From Acidobacteria bacterium UBA2999 (GTDB lineage Bacteria > Acidobacteriota > Vicinamibacteria > Vicinamibacterales > UBA2999): a DNA stretch of 32,713 bases. Shown piece by piece: positions 1-8,452 of this stretch. Location of the stretch: NCBI GenBank assembly GCA_002346475.1, contig DDZV01000050.1, positions 1 to 32,713 of the forward strand, read 5' to 3'. A program made the position numbers and the translations under genes. How positions within the stretch are numbered: position 1 is the first letter of the stretch; each line of letters opens with the position of its first letter. The notes beneath the pieces were generated by a model. That model saw only the letters and a program-made list of their open reading frames with translations. It was not told the origin of the DNA and searched no databases.

Positions 1-462
1 CTGTCCGCCAATGCCGTGCAAATTTCTTCTGGGGACCCCGTCGAGATTCAACGTTGGGGCGGTGAAACCCCGTTGCTTGGTCGAGTACATCGGGTTGAAC
101 CTTCTGGGTTCATGAAAATATCTGCACTTGGTGTCGAAGAACAACGAGTAAACATCATCATTCACTTCCTTGATGAGGCTCATGCCGCCCGCAATCTTGG
201 TGATGGCTATCGAGTTGAGGTTCAAATTGGTATTTGGGAAGAAGCAGAAACGCTTGTCATTCCCGTCGGCAGTCTTTTTCGCCATGAGGGAAACTGGTCT
301 GTCTTTGTAATTGAAGAGGGCGTCGTTCACCTTACACCCGTCGCACTCGGTCAACGAAACAACACGCACGCCCAAGTCGTAGATGGTCTTGCCGCAGGCA
401 CGCAAGTTGTGCTCCATCCACCAGACGAACTCCAAGATGGGATGCGTATTACTCCCCGCTAA
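1..462 (+). CDS. RND efflux periplasmic adaptor subunit (HlyD/MFP family), C-terminal part
   Basis: The reading frame is open from the first base, so the N-terminal half lies outside the window. The visible 153 residues look like the end of a membrane-fusion protein that links an inner-membrane RND or ABC pump to an outer-membrane channel. Seen: a beta-barrel-like segment with the phrase GRVHRVEPSGF, then a segment around 'ETLVIPVGSLF' typical of the point where adaptors re-enter the membrane-proximal domain, and an ending 'GLAAGTQVVLHPPDELQDGMRI' -like pattern (G-L-x-x-G-x-x-V, then D-G-x-x-V/I) found in this family. No partner pump gene is in the window; it would have to lie upstream. The next gene is on the opposite strand, so this is the last gene of its transcription unit. 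The family is fairly sure; the exported substrate cannot be told. Confidence 0.8.
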   Translation: MSANAVQISSGDPVEIQRWGGETPLLGRVHRVEPSGFMKISALGVEEQRVNIIIHFLDEAHAARNLGDGYRVEVQIGIWEEAETLVIPVGSLFRHEGNWSVFVIEEGVVHLTPVALGQRNNTHAQVVDGLAAGTQVVLHPPDELQDGMRITPR

Positions 463-498
463 AAATCTAATTCTGCGTAATCGATGTTGGCTTCAACT

Positions 499-1827
499 TC
501 ATTGCGCAACCAGCAGGGAGATCAATTCTTGCTGACCACGTATGAGGAGCTTGCCATCGGCCAATGCAAGGGGTGCCCAGTTGTCACCCCTCTCGAGTAC
601 TACGGTGCTTGCAAGCGGTCTGAAGCCAGTGGGATCCGGATCAACGAGATACAGCTTCGTGTTGCCGTCGCTCGTCAGCAGGAGATCGTCAGCTAGAATG
701 GCGTGGGCCCGCACGAACGCCGGCTGACGGTCGGTCTTCCACTTGACCTCGCCGTCCATGCTCATCGCCACGAGTCCGTCGGCTCGCGAATTGGTCGTGA
801 ACTGGGCGTAGAAGTAGTCCTCGTGGAGAATCGGCGCATGCGTGTGGGCACCGAAGTCCGGGTTCTTGAAGAGCTCCGTGACACTGTAGCGGTCGTCTCC
901 GCTCCGGCGAATCTTGATCATCGCGCTGCCTGCGCCATAGCCCCCGGTGATCAGCACTCGACCGTCACCGGCGTCAACCGGTTGAGGCACCGGGATGACG
1001 CATTGCCAGTTCATGTAGGTCCAACGAATGGCTCCGGTGAGCGGGTCGAGGCCGTTCACGCTGCCATCCCGAGCCGTGCGTCCTCGTCCGATCGCCGCCG
1101 TGACCATGACGAGGTGGTCTTCTCCGTCGACCTTGACAATCATCGGGCTTACGTACCCTGCCGTGCCTGAGAGCGGCGCCGACTTCCACCTGAGTTCACC
1201 CGTCAGCTTGTCGTACGCGACCACGCCCGCCTCGGCCGTCTGTGGTGCCACGATTAGCAGGTCGCCGTAGATAAGCGGGTTCTGGGCGATGGCCCACCTT
1301 GGCAACTCGTCGCCGCCGAACTCCGTCCAAATGTTCCGGTGCCAGACCGGCTTGTGGGTCTTGGTGTTGATCGCATAGAGATCTCCCAGCGGTCCCGTTG
1401 TGTAGACGTGCTCACCGTCCACGGTCGGCGTGGTCCGAGATCCAGCAAAACTGAAACTCCCCGGCGCGTCGTACGCAAATGTCCAGAGTTCCTTGCCGCT
1501 GGAAAGCTCGAGCACGCGCAGCGTGTCCCCGACCTTCTCGTTCCTGTCGAGCAGATAGACCTTGCCGTTGCTGATGGCGGGGCCACCGAAGCCGGAGCCC
1601 AGAGGCACGGTCCACAGCACTGTCGGGCCTGCGTCCGGCCAGACGCGCAACAGGCCGGTCTGACTGGAGGTGCTGTCCGCGTTGGGTCCGTAGATCGACG
1701 GCCAATCTGTCGCGAACGCGACGGGCACCGACAGCGCCACGATGCCTGCGATGAGGGCGAGTGTTAGCCTCGAGCTTCGCCCGTTGCTCGAACGTCTATT
1801 AGAATTGATGATTCGCTGTCTCTGCAT
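499..1827 (-). CDS. Exported PQQ-binding-like beta-propeller protein, high G+C gene
   Basis: About 442 residues if started at the ATG at 1827. This ATG precedes a basic segment and a hydrophobic signal peptide (LALIAGIVALSVPVAFA) followed by 'DWPSIYGPNADSTSS', the usual opening of BamB/PQQ-like propellers. An alternative TTG start at 1884 adds 19 residues but lies inside an inverted repeat, so I prefer 1827; no clear ribosome site is seen. Repeated blades have the pattern G-x-V-Y-x-L/x-D and G-K-E-L-W. No catalytic residues or PQQ ligands can be assigned, so enzyme versus binding protein is open. Two other propellers of this type lie at 10562-14316. The base composition is odd: 39/60 and 40/60 G+C in samples at 901-960 and 1201-1260, against 26-31/60 in samples from neighbours, which suggests recent acquisition from a high-G+C relative. 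Confidence 0.85.
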   Translation of the reverse strand: MQRQRIINSNRRSSNGRSSRLTLALIAGIVALSVPVAFATDWPSIYGPNADSTSSQTGLLRVWPDAGPTVLWTVPLGSGFGGPAISNGKVYLLDRNEKVGDTLRVLELSSGKELWTFAYDAPGSFSFAGSRTTPTVDGEHVYTTGPLGDLYAINTKTHKPVWHRNIWTEFGGDELPRWAIAQNPLIYGDLLIVAPQTAEAGVVAYDKLTGELRWKSAPLSGTAGYVSPMIVKVDGEDHLVMVTAAIGRGRTARDGSVNGLDPLTGAIRWTYMNWQCVIPVPQPVDAGDGRVLITGGYGAGSAMIKIRRSGDDRYSVTELFKNPDFGAHTHAPILHEDYFYAQFTTNSRADGLVAMSMDGEVKWKTDRQPAFVRAHAILADDLLLTSDGNTKLYLVDPDPTGFRPLASTVVLERGDNWAPLALADGKLLIRGQQELISLLVAQ

Positions 1828-1870
1828 AAAGTCACTATTATCGGTATGAACGTGCTTTGAATGAGTCACG

Positions 1871-1910
1871 AATGTTAAGAGCAAGCTGTCACTAGCTCAC
1901 TCTTAACATT
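1871..1910. repeat. Perfect 11-bp inverted repeat between two minus-strand genes
   Basis: AATGTTAAGAG (1871-1881) is exactly repeated in inverse as CTCTTAACATT (1900-1910). A nested AGCT/AGCT pair at 1884-1887 and 1894-1897 is on the same symmetry axis, leaving a six-base loop. On the minus strand it lies just after the stop of the lipoprotein gene and before the ATG of the propeller gene. No U-tract follows it, so it could be a terminator-like or processing hairpin, or a dyad operator for the propeller gene. Confidence 0.6.
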
Positions 1911-1924
1911 GAGAATAAAAGATG

Positions 1925-4102
1925 TTACTTGGCGAGTGGGTCAGGACGTACTTGCCATTGCACAGCTCTATTGACCTGACCTTTGCCACCCTCTATATGC
2001 CACATCACTTGTCCAGCGTAGGCGGACCAGAGTCCCCTCCCCTTCCAGCCAGCCTCAGGATCATCAATCCTGGCATCCATGCCTTTCGGATGGAACCCCA
2101 TTGGATAGGGTATGCGTAAACTCACCGTAGTACCATCCGGCAGGGTTGCTTTCACTGAATCTGAATTGTTTCCAAGGCCAATTGGAATATTGGGACCCAT
2201 ATTGCCAGCACCAAACTGATCCACGTATGTGTAGTAGTTGCTGTCTGTAATCCCTGAACCTGTGACACCTTTAAAGTTTGGCCCGGGCTGTTTATAAAAT
2301 GTCCAGCCTTCAGGACAGTGTTGCCCTGTCGCTGTTGGACCATTAAGGGGTCCTGTGCACTTGCGACGATCAAAGCTAGCCATGTGTCCACTTCCCAGAC
2401 CAGCCCAAATTAACCCGTTGCGATCAATATCGATACCGCGCGTCCCCCAAGTCTCAAACTCAGAATCCGGCTGCATATATGGAACTTGGTAAATTTCAGC
2501 AAGCGTCGTTGCTGGAGGATTCGATCCGAGTTCTAAGCGATAAATGGCACCGGGTGCCCCCTCAGAGGCTACGGTCCAAATAGATCCATCAGCTGGGTTC
2601 GGAATAACTCCGTAGGTGCCACCGCGTACGCGCTTATCTTTATTCGGATCCACAGGATCGTCGGGTCCAACGTACTCATCAACTTCTCCGTTGCCATTTA
2701 TGTCAAGAATAAATGGAGTCCACCCCTGCGCTTGGGCCATATCTCCTGTGGCTTCCCACACCCGTGTGTCAAACCACCCTATCACCTGACCGAGCGTGCT
2801 AAACCAGAGTCGATCGTCCTGGTCAAACATGACATGGTGCGTATTGAAACAGGTATCGAGAGGAGTAAATACCTCAGTCGCCGGGTCATACATGGAAAGG
2901 TGCCGACCGGCAGCCGCTATGGGAAAGACCTGCGCCGACAGATGGCTTGACCCTTCTTTGCAATAATCTGGATTCGGAGCCGGCCGCGTCGCAGATGTCA
3001 CCCAGATACGCTCTTGGCCATCCATCATTAAACTGTGCGGATTCGTGGTGCTGTGGAAAACTGGTTCTTCACCCCACACTGGGGAAGGCTGGAGACTTTT
3101 TTGAGTCCATGAAACTGGAGGCGGGTTACTTGGATCCAGAAACGGCGGCGTCAGCTCAGTAGTGACGTGTGTAACCGGATCAAGCACAACCATATTTGTT
3201 GAGCTATATTCCGTAGCACCGTAAACTGGCCCATATGGATTCACTGTCGGATCGCGCTTATCGGTAGTGATCTCATCGTGCACAAACTGATGACCATTAC
3301 GACCCCAGCCCCACAAACTCACTACGACGTTTTGTTCTATACCGCTTGGACGTGGAGGCACTGGTGGCAATTCGCCCGCAGCCATACGATCTGTCCAATC
3401 AGCAAAGAATGAAAGTCCATTCGGTCCAAAACGGGACAAGAAGAAACCCATGGTGCCACCACTCTGACCAGATTGCACTCGGCGTTGCCAAGCAGCTAAA
3501 GTCGAATCAAACGTGCCCATGTTTTGCGGCATGTCACGTGTGGGCTTCGTACCCATTTGGTGACACACAACACATCCATTAAGCGTAAGATCGCTGAGAA
3601 AATGTCCCTGAGTCTGATAACTCTCTGGAATACCATTGCCACTAAGACCAGTGCCTGGAAATTCTGATGGTGGTGGTGGTTCAAGTAAGGCGTACCAGTA
3701 CATCGCGGGGTAGTACTGCGCAGCAGCGTGCTCATCTGGAGCCACAACTCCTGTTAGGTCCAAATGCGTGCCTGGAGATGCCTGGACCTTCGGTGAATCA
3801 ACTAAGCCATATCCCCGAACCCACACAGAATAGTTTGCTTCTGGAAGATCAGGCAGTACATAGCGCCCCTGATCGTCGGTTACAACACTTCGAATAAAAT
3901 CAGTAGGCAACTCGTCTGTCTCCGCGATAACCCAGACAGCCGCTTCGGGGCCATTCTCACTCGTGACAACTCCACCGATGTCATCACTATCGATAGCCAC
4001 AGCCCCCTGCTGCCCGGTCATGCACGCCGCCACAATGGCGAGTCCGGCTACGAGAGCTAGGCCGGTTGTAGCAAATCGTCCACCACAACATGTCATTGTC
4101 AT
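1925..4102 (-). CDS. Lipoprotein with carboxypeptidase-regulatory-like domain, one haem c site and a beta-propeller (virginiamycin B lyase-like)
   Basis: 725 residues from the ATG at 4102, chosen because AAGGAG (4117-4112) stands nine bases upstream; an in-frame ATG at 4147 would add 15 residues. Order of parts: a hydrophobic signal with lipobox V-A-A-C (Cys about residue 27), so probably lipid-anchored; a CarboxypepD_reg/SdrD-like beta-sandwich at about 40-120 ('GRYVLPDLPEANYSVWVRGYG'-type core with DDQGRYVLPDLP); a CVVCH haem c motif at about 177-181; then a long propeller with blades such as 'DDRLWFSTLGQVIGWFD' and 'RNGLIWAGLGSGH'. The propeller resembles virginiamycin B lyase/SMP-30-like folds, but no lyase active site was verified. 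A single CxxCH suggests electron transfer or a haem-linked sensor role. It is transcribed divergently from the DUF1592 gene, which also carries haem c motifs. Confidence 0.75.
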   Translation of the reverse strand: MTMTCCGGRFATTGLALVAGLAIVAACMTGQQGAVAIDSDDIGGVVTSENGPEAAVWVIAETDELPTDFIRSVVTDDQGRYVLPDLPEANYSVWVRGYGLVDSPKVQASPGTHLDLTGVVAPDEHAAAQYYPAMYWYALLEPPPPSEFPGTGLSGNGIPESYQTQGHFLSDLTLNGCVVCHQMGTKPTRDMPQNMGTFDSTLAAWQRRVQSGQSGGTMGFFLSRFGPNGLSFFADWTDRMAAGELPPVPPRPSGIEQNVVVSLWGWGRNGHQFVHDEITTDKRDPTVNPYGPVYGATEYSSTNMVVLDPVTHVTTELTPPFLDPSNPPPVSWTQKSLQPSPVWGEEPVFHSTTNPHSLMMDGQERIWVTSATRPAPNPDYCKEGSSHLSAQVFPIAAAGRHLSMYDPATEVFTPLDTCFNTHHVMFDQDDRLWFSTLGQVIGWFDTRVWEATGDMAQAQGWTPFILDINGNGEVDEYVGPDDPVDPNKDKRVRGGTYGVIPNPADGSIWTVASEGAPGAIYRLELGSNPPATTLAEIYQVPYMQPDSEFETWGTRGIDIDRNGLIWAGLGSGHMASFDRRKCTGPLNGPTATGQHCPEGWTFYKQPGPNFKGVTGSGITDSNYYTYVDQFGAGNMGPNIPIGLGNNSDSVKATLPDGTTVSLRIPYPMGFHPKGMDARIDDPEAGWKGRGLWSAYAGQVMWHIEGGKGQVNRAVQWQVRPDPLAK

Positions 4103-4462
4103 GACAAAATACTCCTTCAATCCAGCATCGAGGTACACGCACCTCATCGTTCAACTCAAGATTAAAACATAAACAAGAAGACTGAATTATAAAGTGCTAA
4201 TGGGGAATAGAGCCAACTAAGATTGCGGGGTGCGCAAGGCAAGAGATTATTTTCGGTACCGTCTGCCAAAATCAAAGTCTTTTCCTTAAATATTTCCGAC
4301 TAATCTTAGACAATCTCGTTGATAACCGCTTGTCTGTTTGCTAATCTCAACTATGTGTAGCTAGGATTTGGCGTAGACCTATTTCCTGTTGGCCTATCTA
4401 AAAATCTGGAAATCTGTTACAGGATGTGAGCTCGTACCAAAGATATGATGGGAGACCAATAA
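4103..4462. promoter_or_regulatory. Divergent intergenic region (360 bases) with a candidate minus-strand promoter
   Basis: No coding potential is evident here. On the minus strand a perfect TATAAT -10 lies at 4191-4186, with only a poor -35 (TTGGCT at 4216-4211, 19-base gap), directed at the lipoprotein gene. On the plus strand TTGATA (4319-4324) followed after 17 bases by TAATCT is a weak candidate for the DUF1592 gene. The size suggests regulated divergent expression of the two haem-protein genes. No clear operator dyad was seen. Confidence 0.35.
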
Positions 4463-6946
4463 GTGCTTAAACCGCTATCAGTTCTTTCGATTGCGACCAT
4501 GACGGTCATGCTGTCTGGATCCCACGCTGTAGATGTGCAGGCCCAAGCGCCAGACATGTCTTCACATATGACAGCGGATACGGTAAGTGCTGCCGTTAAT
4601 CAATACTGTATCGCCTGTCACAACAAACGGGCACGAACAGCTGGCCTAGTCCTTGAAGGAATGGATTATGACAACCTCAGCGTGGATGCCGAAAAGTGGG
4701 AAGCTGTCATCAGCAAGCTCCGCTCACAGACAATGCCACCCCCTGGACGACCGAGACCCGAACAAGCCACCTATCACGACATGGCCTCCTGGATGGAAAC
4801 CGAACTCGACACAGTTGCTTTCATTAAGCCACAGGCTGGTCGCACTGAAACCTTCCATCGACTAAATCGCTCTGAGTACCAGAACGCCATTCGAGACTTA
4901 CTTGATCTCGACATTGATGTCGAAGCACTGTTGCCAGGCGACCTCGCCTACGAGCATGGGTTTGACAATAATGGCGATGTGCTTTCCATCTCTCCAGATC
5001 TACTGGCTCGGTATCTCTCAGCTGCGCGAAAAATTAGTAGCTCAGCAGTTGGTGTTCTACCGACTGGGCCGATAGTTAAAACGTACCGAGTCCATCCAGA
5101 CCTGCTACAAAACGACCGTCTTAGTGAAGATTTGCCGTTCGGATCGCGCGGAGGCTTCGCTGTTAAACATTTCTTCCCGGTTGATGGTGAATATGTAGTG
5201 CGTGTTCGGCTACACCGAAACTTCTCTGACTACATCATTGGTTTTGGCCACAAGCAACAAATTGATTTTCGGCTTGATGGCAAACTCTTAAAGAGAGTTC
5301 CCATAGGTGGGGCAAGCCAAGAACAGATGGCTCCGCTGAGCTTCTCCGGCAACATCGAAGGTCATCCGGACTGGGAATTCTATATGGTGAACGGGGATGA
5401 GGGCCTGGAAGTCCGCTTCTCCACATCGGCGGGCTACCATCTCGTTGGAATATCCTTTGACCGAAAAATGCTAGAAGTTGAAGGAGTCTTTCAACCGCGA
5501 CAACGAGGCTACGGAAAATTTGTCACAGAACGTCATGACGATGTTGCTGGGGTAGATGCAATCACTGTTGGGGGGCCGTATCGTATCGATGGAAGCGGTT
5601 CAACCCCAAGTCGCCAACGAATTTTTGTATGCCAACCACAGATCCAATCTGAAGAAAGTGCCTGTGCGCAACGTATCCTAACTAAACTGACACAACGAGC
5701 GTTTCGACGAGCCGTGACAGATGCTGATCTCACAGAGATATTGGGTTTCTATGAAGCTGGCCGTCAGGAAGGTGGCTTCGAACAGGGGATTCAGTTTGCA
5801 CTAGAGCGCATTCTGACTGACCCTGAGTTTCTTTTTCGGATTGAATCTGATCCCAAAAATCTTGGACCTGAAGAACAATATCAACTAAGCGATCTAGAGC
5901 TAGCATCACGTCTATCCTTCTTCCTTTGGAGCAGTATCCCTGACGAAGAACTTCTAGCACTAGCTATTGACGGTCGCCTCCAACAACCGGAGGTGCTTGA
6001 ACAGCAAGTTCGGCGGATGCTCGCTGACGCTAGAACTGATGCGCTGACCTATAACTTTGCAGCCCAATGGTTACGCCTTCGCAATTTAAGCGGGGCCGAG
6101 CGTGGATCGGATGACTATCCAGATTTTGACGAGAACCTGCGAAAATCTTTCCAGAAAGAAACAGAACTTTTTGTAAGCAGTTCGATCCAAGAGGATCGAA
6201 GCGTCGCAGATCTGCTTGGTGCAAACTACACATTCCTGAATGAACGACTCGCACGTCACTATGGGATCCCAGGCATTTATGGCGACCGGTTTCGTCGTGT
6301 CACATTCCCAAAGGATGCTCCTCGTGGAGGACTCCTGGGTCAGGGGAGCCTTCTTATGGTGACGTCTCATCCAAACAGAACCTCCCCAGTACTTCGAGGA
6401 AAGTGGCTTCTTGAAGCAGTGCTAGGTGCGCCGCCTCCGGAACCACCACCAAACGTGCCCGATCTGCCTGATCGTGGAGAAGGCGGAAAACCTGCGTCAG
6501 TACGTGAGCGACTACAGCTTCATCGCAAAAATCCTGTTTGTGCAAGTTGCCACGATTCAATTGATCCTATGGGCTTTGCGCTAGAACAGTTTGATGCTAT
6601 TGGAGCTTGGCGCACAACAAGTGAAACAGGCGGCGCTATTGACACATCCGCAATGATGCCAAGCGGGGAGAAGTTCAACGGTGTTGAAGGCCTGCGAGCA
6701 CTCCTTCTAACCCGTCAAGACCAATTTGCCCAAACAGTAACCCAAAAGCTCCTAGCGTACGCGTTAGGACGTGGGCTCGAATATTACGATTGGCCCGCTG
6801 TGAGAAAGATTGCTCAAGGTGCATCACAAGATAATTATCGCTGGTCGTCAATTATCCTTGGCATTGTAAAGAGCACACCGTTTCAAATGCGCCAAACGCA
6901 GTCAAAAACTCTAAGAACGCCAACACACGGAAGTGAAGGACTCTAA
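4463..6946 (+). CDS. DUF1592 family multi-domain protein with two haem c motifs (Planctomycete cytochrome-like)
   Basis: 827 residues starting at GTG 4463, supported by GGGAG at 4450-4454 eight bases upstream. A signal peptide (LSVLSIATMTVMLSGSHA) indicates export. Parts in order: a CIACH haem c site at residues 49-53; a DUF1587 segment (FHRLNRSEYQNAIRDLL, about 130-150); a carbohydrate-binding-like beta segment about 210-350; DUF1595 (about 405-460, 'RAFRRAVTDADL'); DUF1592 (about 475-600, 'LASRLSFFLWSSIPD'); DUF1588 with a second haem motif CASCH and the typical 'SIDPMGFALEQFDAIG'; and DUF1585 at the C-terminus. The order and length match the family. These proteins are abundant in Planctomycetota and Acidobacteriota, and their biochemical role is not established; an extracytoplasmic redox role is inferred from the haem sites. 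It is followed at once by a DUF1552 gene, its usual partner. Confidence 0.9.
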   Translation: MLKPLSVLSIATMTVMLSGSHAVDVQAQAPDMSSHMTADTVSAAVNQYCIACHNKRARTAGLVLEGMDYDNLSVDAEKWEAVISKLRSQTMPPPGRPRPEQATYHDMASWMETELDTVAFIKPQAGRTETFHRLNRSEYQNAIRDLLDLDIDVEALLPGDLAYEHGFDNNGDVLSISPDLLARYLSAARKISSSAVGVLPTGPIVKTYRVHPDLLQNDRLSEDLPFGSRGGFAVKHFFPVDGEYVVRVRLHRNFSDYIIGFGHKQQIDFRLDGKLLKRVPIGGASQEQMAPLSFSGNIEGHPDWEFYMVNGDEGLEVRFSTSAGYHLVGISFDRKMLEVEGVFQPRQRGYGKFVTERHDDVAGVDAITVGGPYRIDGSGSTPSRQRIFVCQPQIQSEESACAQRILTKLTQRAFRRAVTDADLTEILGFYEAGRQEGGFEQGIQFALERILTDPEFLFRIESDPKNLGPEEQYQLSDLELASRLSFFLWSSIPDEELLALAIDGRLQQPEVLEQQVRRMLADARTDALTYNFAAQWLRLRNLSGAERGSDDYPDFDENLRKSFQKETELFVSSSIQEDRSVADLLGANYTFLNERLARHYGIPGIYGDRFRRVTFPKDAPRGGLLGQGSLLMVTSHPNRTSPVLRGKWLLEAVLGAPPPEPPPNVPDLPDRGEGGKPASVRERLQLHRKNPVCASCHDSIDPMGFALEQFDAIGAWRTTSETGGAIDTSAMMPSGEKFNGVEGLRALLLTRQDQFAQTVTQKLLAYALGRGLEYYDWPAVRKIAQGASQDNYRWSSIILGIVKSTPFQMRQTQSKTLRTPTHGSEGL

Positions 6947-7025
6947 TTACGAGGCTTTTCGTTATACAATCTTTGCTAATAAGGATGCTCGCACTGAACA
7001 AGTGCAAAAGGTGGAGACACTAACA

Positions 7026-8363
7026 ATGATGATCACAAAGCGGACACTTCCACGACGAACGATCCTACGCGGTATCGGTGCTGCCGTATCGTTGCCGTTA
7101 CTTGATGCCATGGTGCCTGCGCTCACGGCTACCTCAAAAACTGCGGCAAATCCAGCTAAACGCCTTGGGGTTGTCTATGTTCCGAATGGCATCTCCATGG
7201 AGTACTGGACACCAGAAGCAGAGGGAACAAACTTTGAACTTACGCCTATCCTAAAGCCACTCGCTGCTTATCAGGATCGATTGCTTATAACAACTGGGCT
7301 GAAGGCACTTTGGACACCGGCACATGCTGGAGCATCCACAACATTTCTAACAGGTGCCAAAGGCATCCCTGGCGAAGTTGCACCAGTGGCTGATATTTCA
7401 ATGGATCAAGTAGTTGCCCAAGAATTTGGTAAGCAGACTCAACTTGCTTCACTCGAACTTGCTATCGATGGTAGAGCAAACGCTGGCCAATGCAGCGGAG
7501 GCCACAGTTGCGTCTACACAAACACAATTTCGTGGCGTAGTCGCACAACGCCGCTCCCAATGGAAAACAATCCTCGTGCAGTATTTGAACGTCTCTTCGG
7601 TGACAGCACTAGTACGGACCCCGCAGCTCGTGCAGCACGTCTAAAGCGAGACCGGAGTGTGCTGGATTCAGTAACAACTAAAGTTGCAGACTTAAAGTCC
7701 GCCATTGGTGCCAATGACCAAGTCAAAATTGATGAGTACCTTGAAGGCGTGCGAGACGCGGAACGGCGTATCCAAAAAGCTGAAGAACAAGGTGACGTTG
7801 ATCTTCCTGCTCTAGAGCAACCTGAAGGTATCCCAGCAGCGTTTGCAGACCATGTCAAATTAATGTTCGACCTTCAATTACTTGCCTATCAGATTGACCT
7901 GACCCGTGTTACCACCTTTATGCTGGGCCGAGAAGTAAGCTCACGGACTTACCAAGAAATTGGCGTACGTGAGTCGCACCACCCACTCTCCCATCACCAA
8001 TACATTCCTGAAAAAATTGAATTGCAGTCAAAAATCAACACTTACCACATGACGATGTTTAGAGATTATCTCAATCGACTCAAAGCCACGCCAGATGGTG
8101 ACGGTTCACTACTGGATCATACTATGTTGCTTTACGGTTGTGGCATGTCTGACAGTAATGCTCATAGCCCCCTCAACATCCCGGTGTTTGTCGTAGGTGG
8201 CCCCTCTGTAAACATCAAAGGTGGGCGACATCTTAAATACGAAAACGACCCACCTCTCGCGAACTTGATGGTGACGCTGATTGATAAGCTTGGAGTTCCT
8301 GTTGAGAATCTTGGAAACAGTGACGCAAGACTTAAGAACATTTCCACCCTTGCTAACGTGTAA
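7026..8363 (+). CDS. DUF1552 domain protein with Tat-like signal
   Basis: 445 residues from ATG 7026, preceded by GGTGGAG (7010-7016). The frame is open back to 6933, overlapping the DUF1592 gene, but that extension has no ribosome site and would bury the signal peptide. The N-terminus has a twin-arginine motif (PRRTILRG) followed by a hydrophobic stretch ending 'SLPLLDAMVPALTA', the hallmark of DUF1552 proteins. The middle carries the family's 'RDAERRIQKAEEQ' helix, and the end 'MLLYGCGMSDSNAHSPLNIP' resembles the metal-site region of the related DUF1501/sulfatase-like alkaline-phosphatase fold; that relation is from memory. It is almost always encoded with DUF1592 proteins, as here, and probably acts with them outside the cytoplasm. 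Substrate unknown. Confidence 0.9.
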   Translation: MMITKRTLPRRTILRGIGAAVSLPLLDAMVPALTATSKTAANPAKRLGVVYVPNGISMEYWTPEAEGTNFELTPILKPLAAYQDRLLITTGLKALWTPAHAGASTTFLTGAKGIPGEVAPVADISMDQVVAQEFGKQTQLASLELAIDGRANAGQCSGGHSCVYTNTISWRSRTTPLPMENNPRAVFERLFGDSTSTDPAARAARLKRDRSVLDSVTTKVADLKSAIGANDQVKIDEYLEGVRDAERRIQKAEEQGDVDLPALEQPEGIPAAFADHVKLMFDLQLLAYQIDLTRVTTFMLGREVSSRTYQEIGVRESHHPLSHHQYIPEKIELQSKINTYHMTMFRDYLNRLKATPDGDGSLLDHTMLLYGCGMSDSNAHSPLNIPVFVVGGPSVNIKGGRHLKYENDPPLANLMVTLIDKLGVPVENLGNSDARLKNISTLANV

Positions 8364-8372
8364 TCGTTAGCA
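8351..8372 (+). terminator. Hairpin overlapping the stop codon of the DUF1552 gene
   Basis: TGCTAACG (8351-8358) and CGTTAGCA (8365-8372) are exact inverse copies around a six-base loop that contains the TAA stop (8361-8363). A short T-run (CCTTTT) follows at 8385-8390. It could end or protect the mRNA; it stands directly in front of a second, longer hairpin. Confidence 0.5.
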
Positions 8373-8390
8373 AAGTCGATCAATCCTTTT

Positions 8391-8436
8391 CTAGCGAGTT
8401 AGTCTTGGATCATTTCTTCCAAGACTAACCTGCTAG
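8391..8436. terminator. Long hairpin between convergent genes, probable bidirectional terminator
   Basis: GTTAGTCTTGGA (8398-8409) pairs perfectly with TCCAAGACTAAC (8418-8429) around an eight-base loop. After a two-base mismatch the stem continues with CTAGC (8391-8395) and GCTAG (8432-8436). It sits between the 3' ends of the DUF1552 (+) and ankyrin (-) genes, where a two-way terminator is expected. The U-tracts are weak on both sides. Confidence 0.65.
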
Positions 8437-8452
8437 CAATATAAATTCTTAC

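Noticed and set aside
703..1767. Long open frames on the plus strand and in other minus frames opposite the propeller gene
   Set aside because: They are side effects of the high G+C of the 499-1827 gene; their translations are Arg-rich and show no domain, while the minus-strand frame has a signal peptide and propeller blades.
6933..7025. N-terminal extension of the DUF1552 protein overlapping the DUF1592 gene
   Set aside because: ATG 7026 has a good ribosome site and places the twin-arginine signal at the N-terminus; the extension would displace it.
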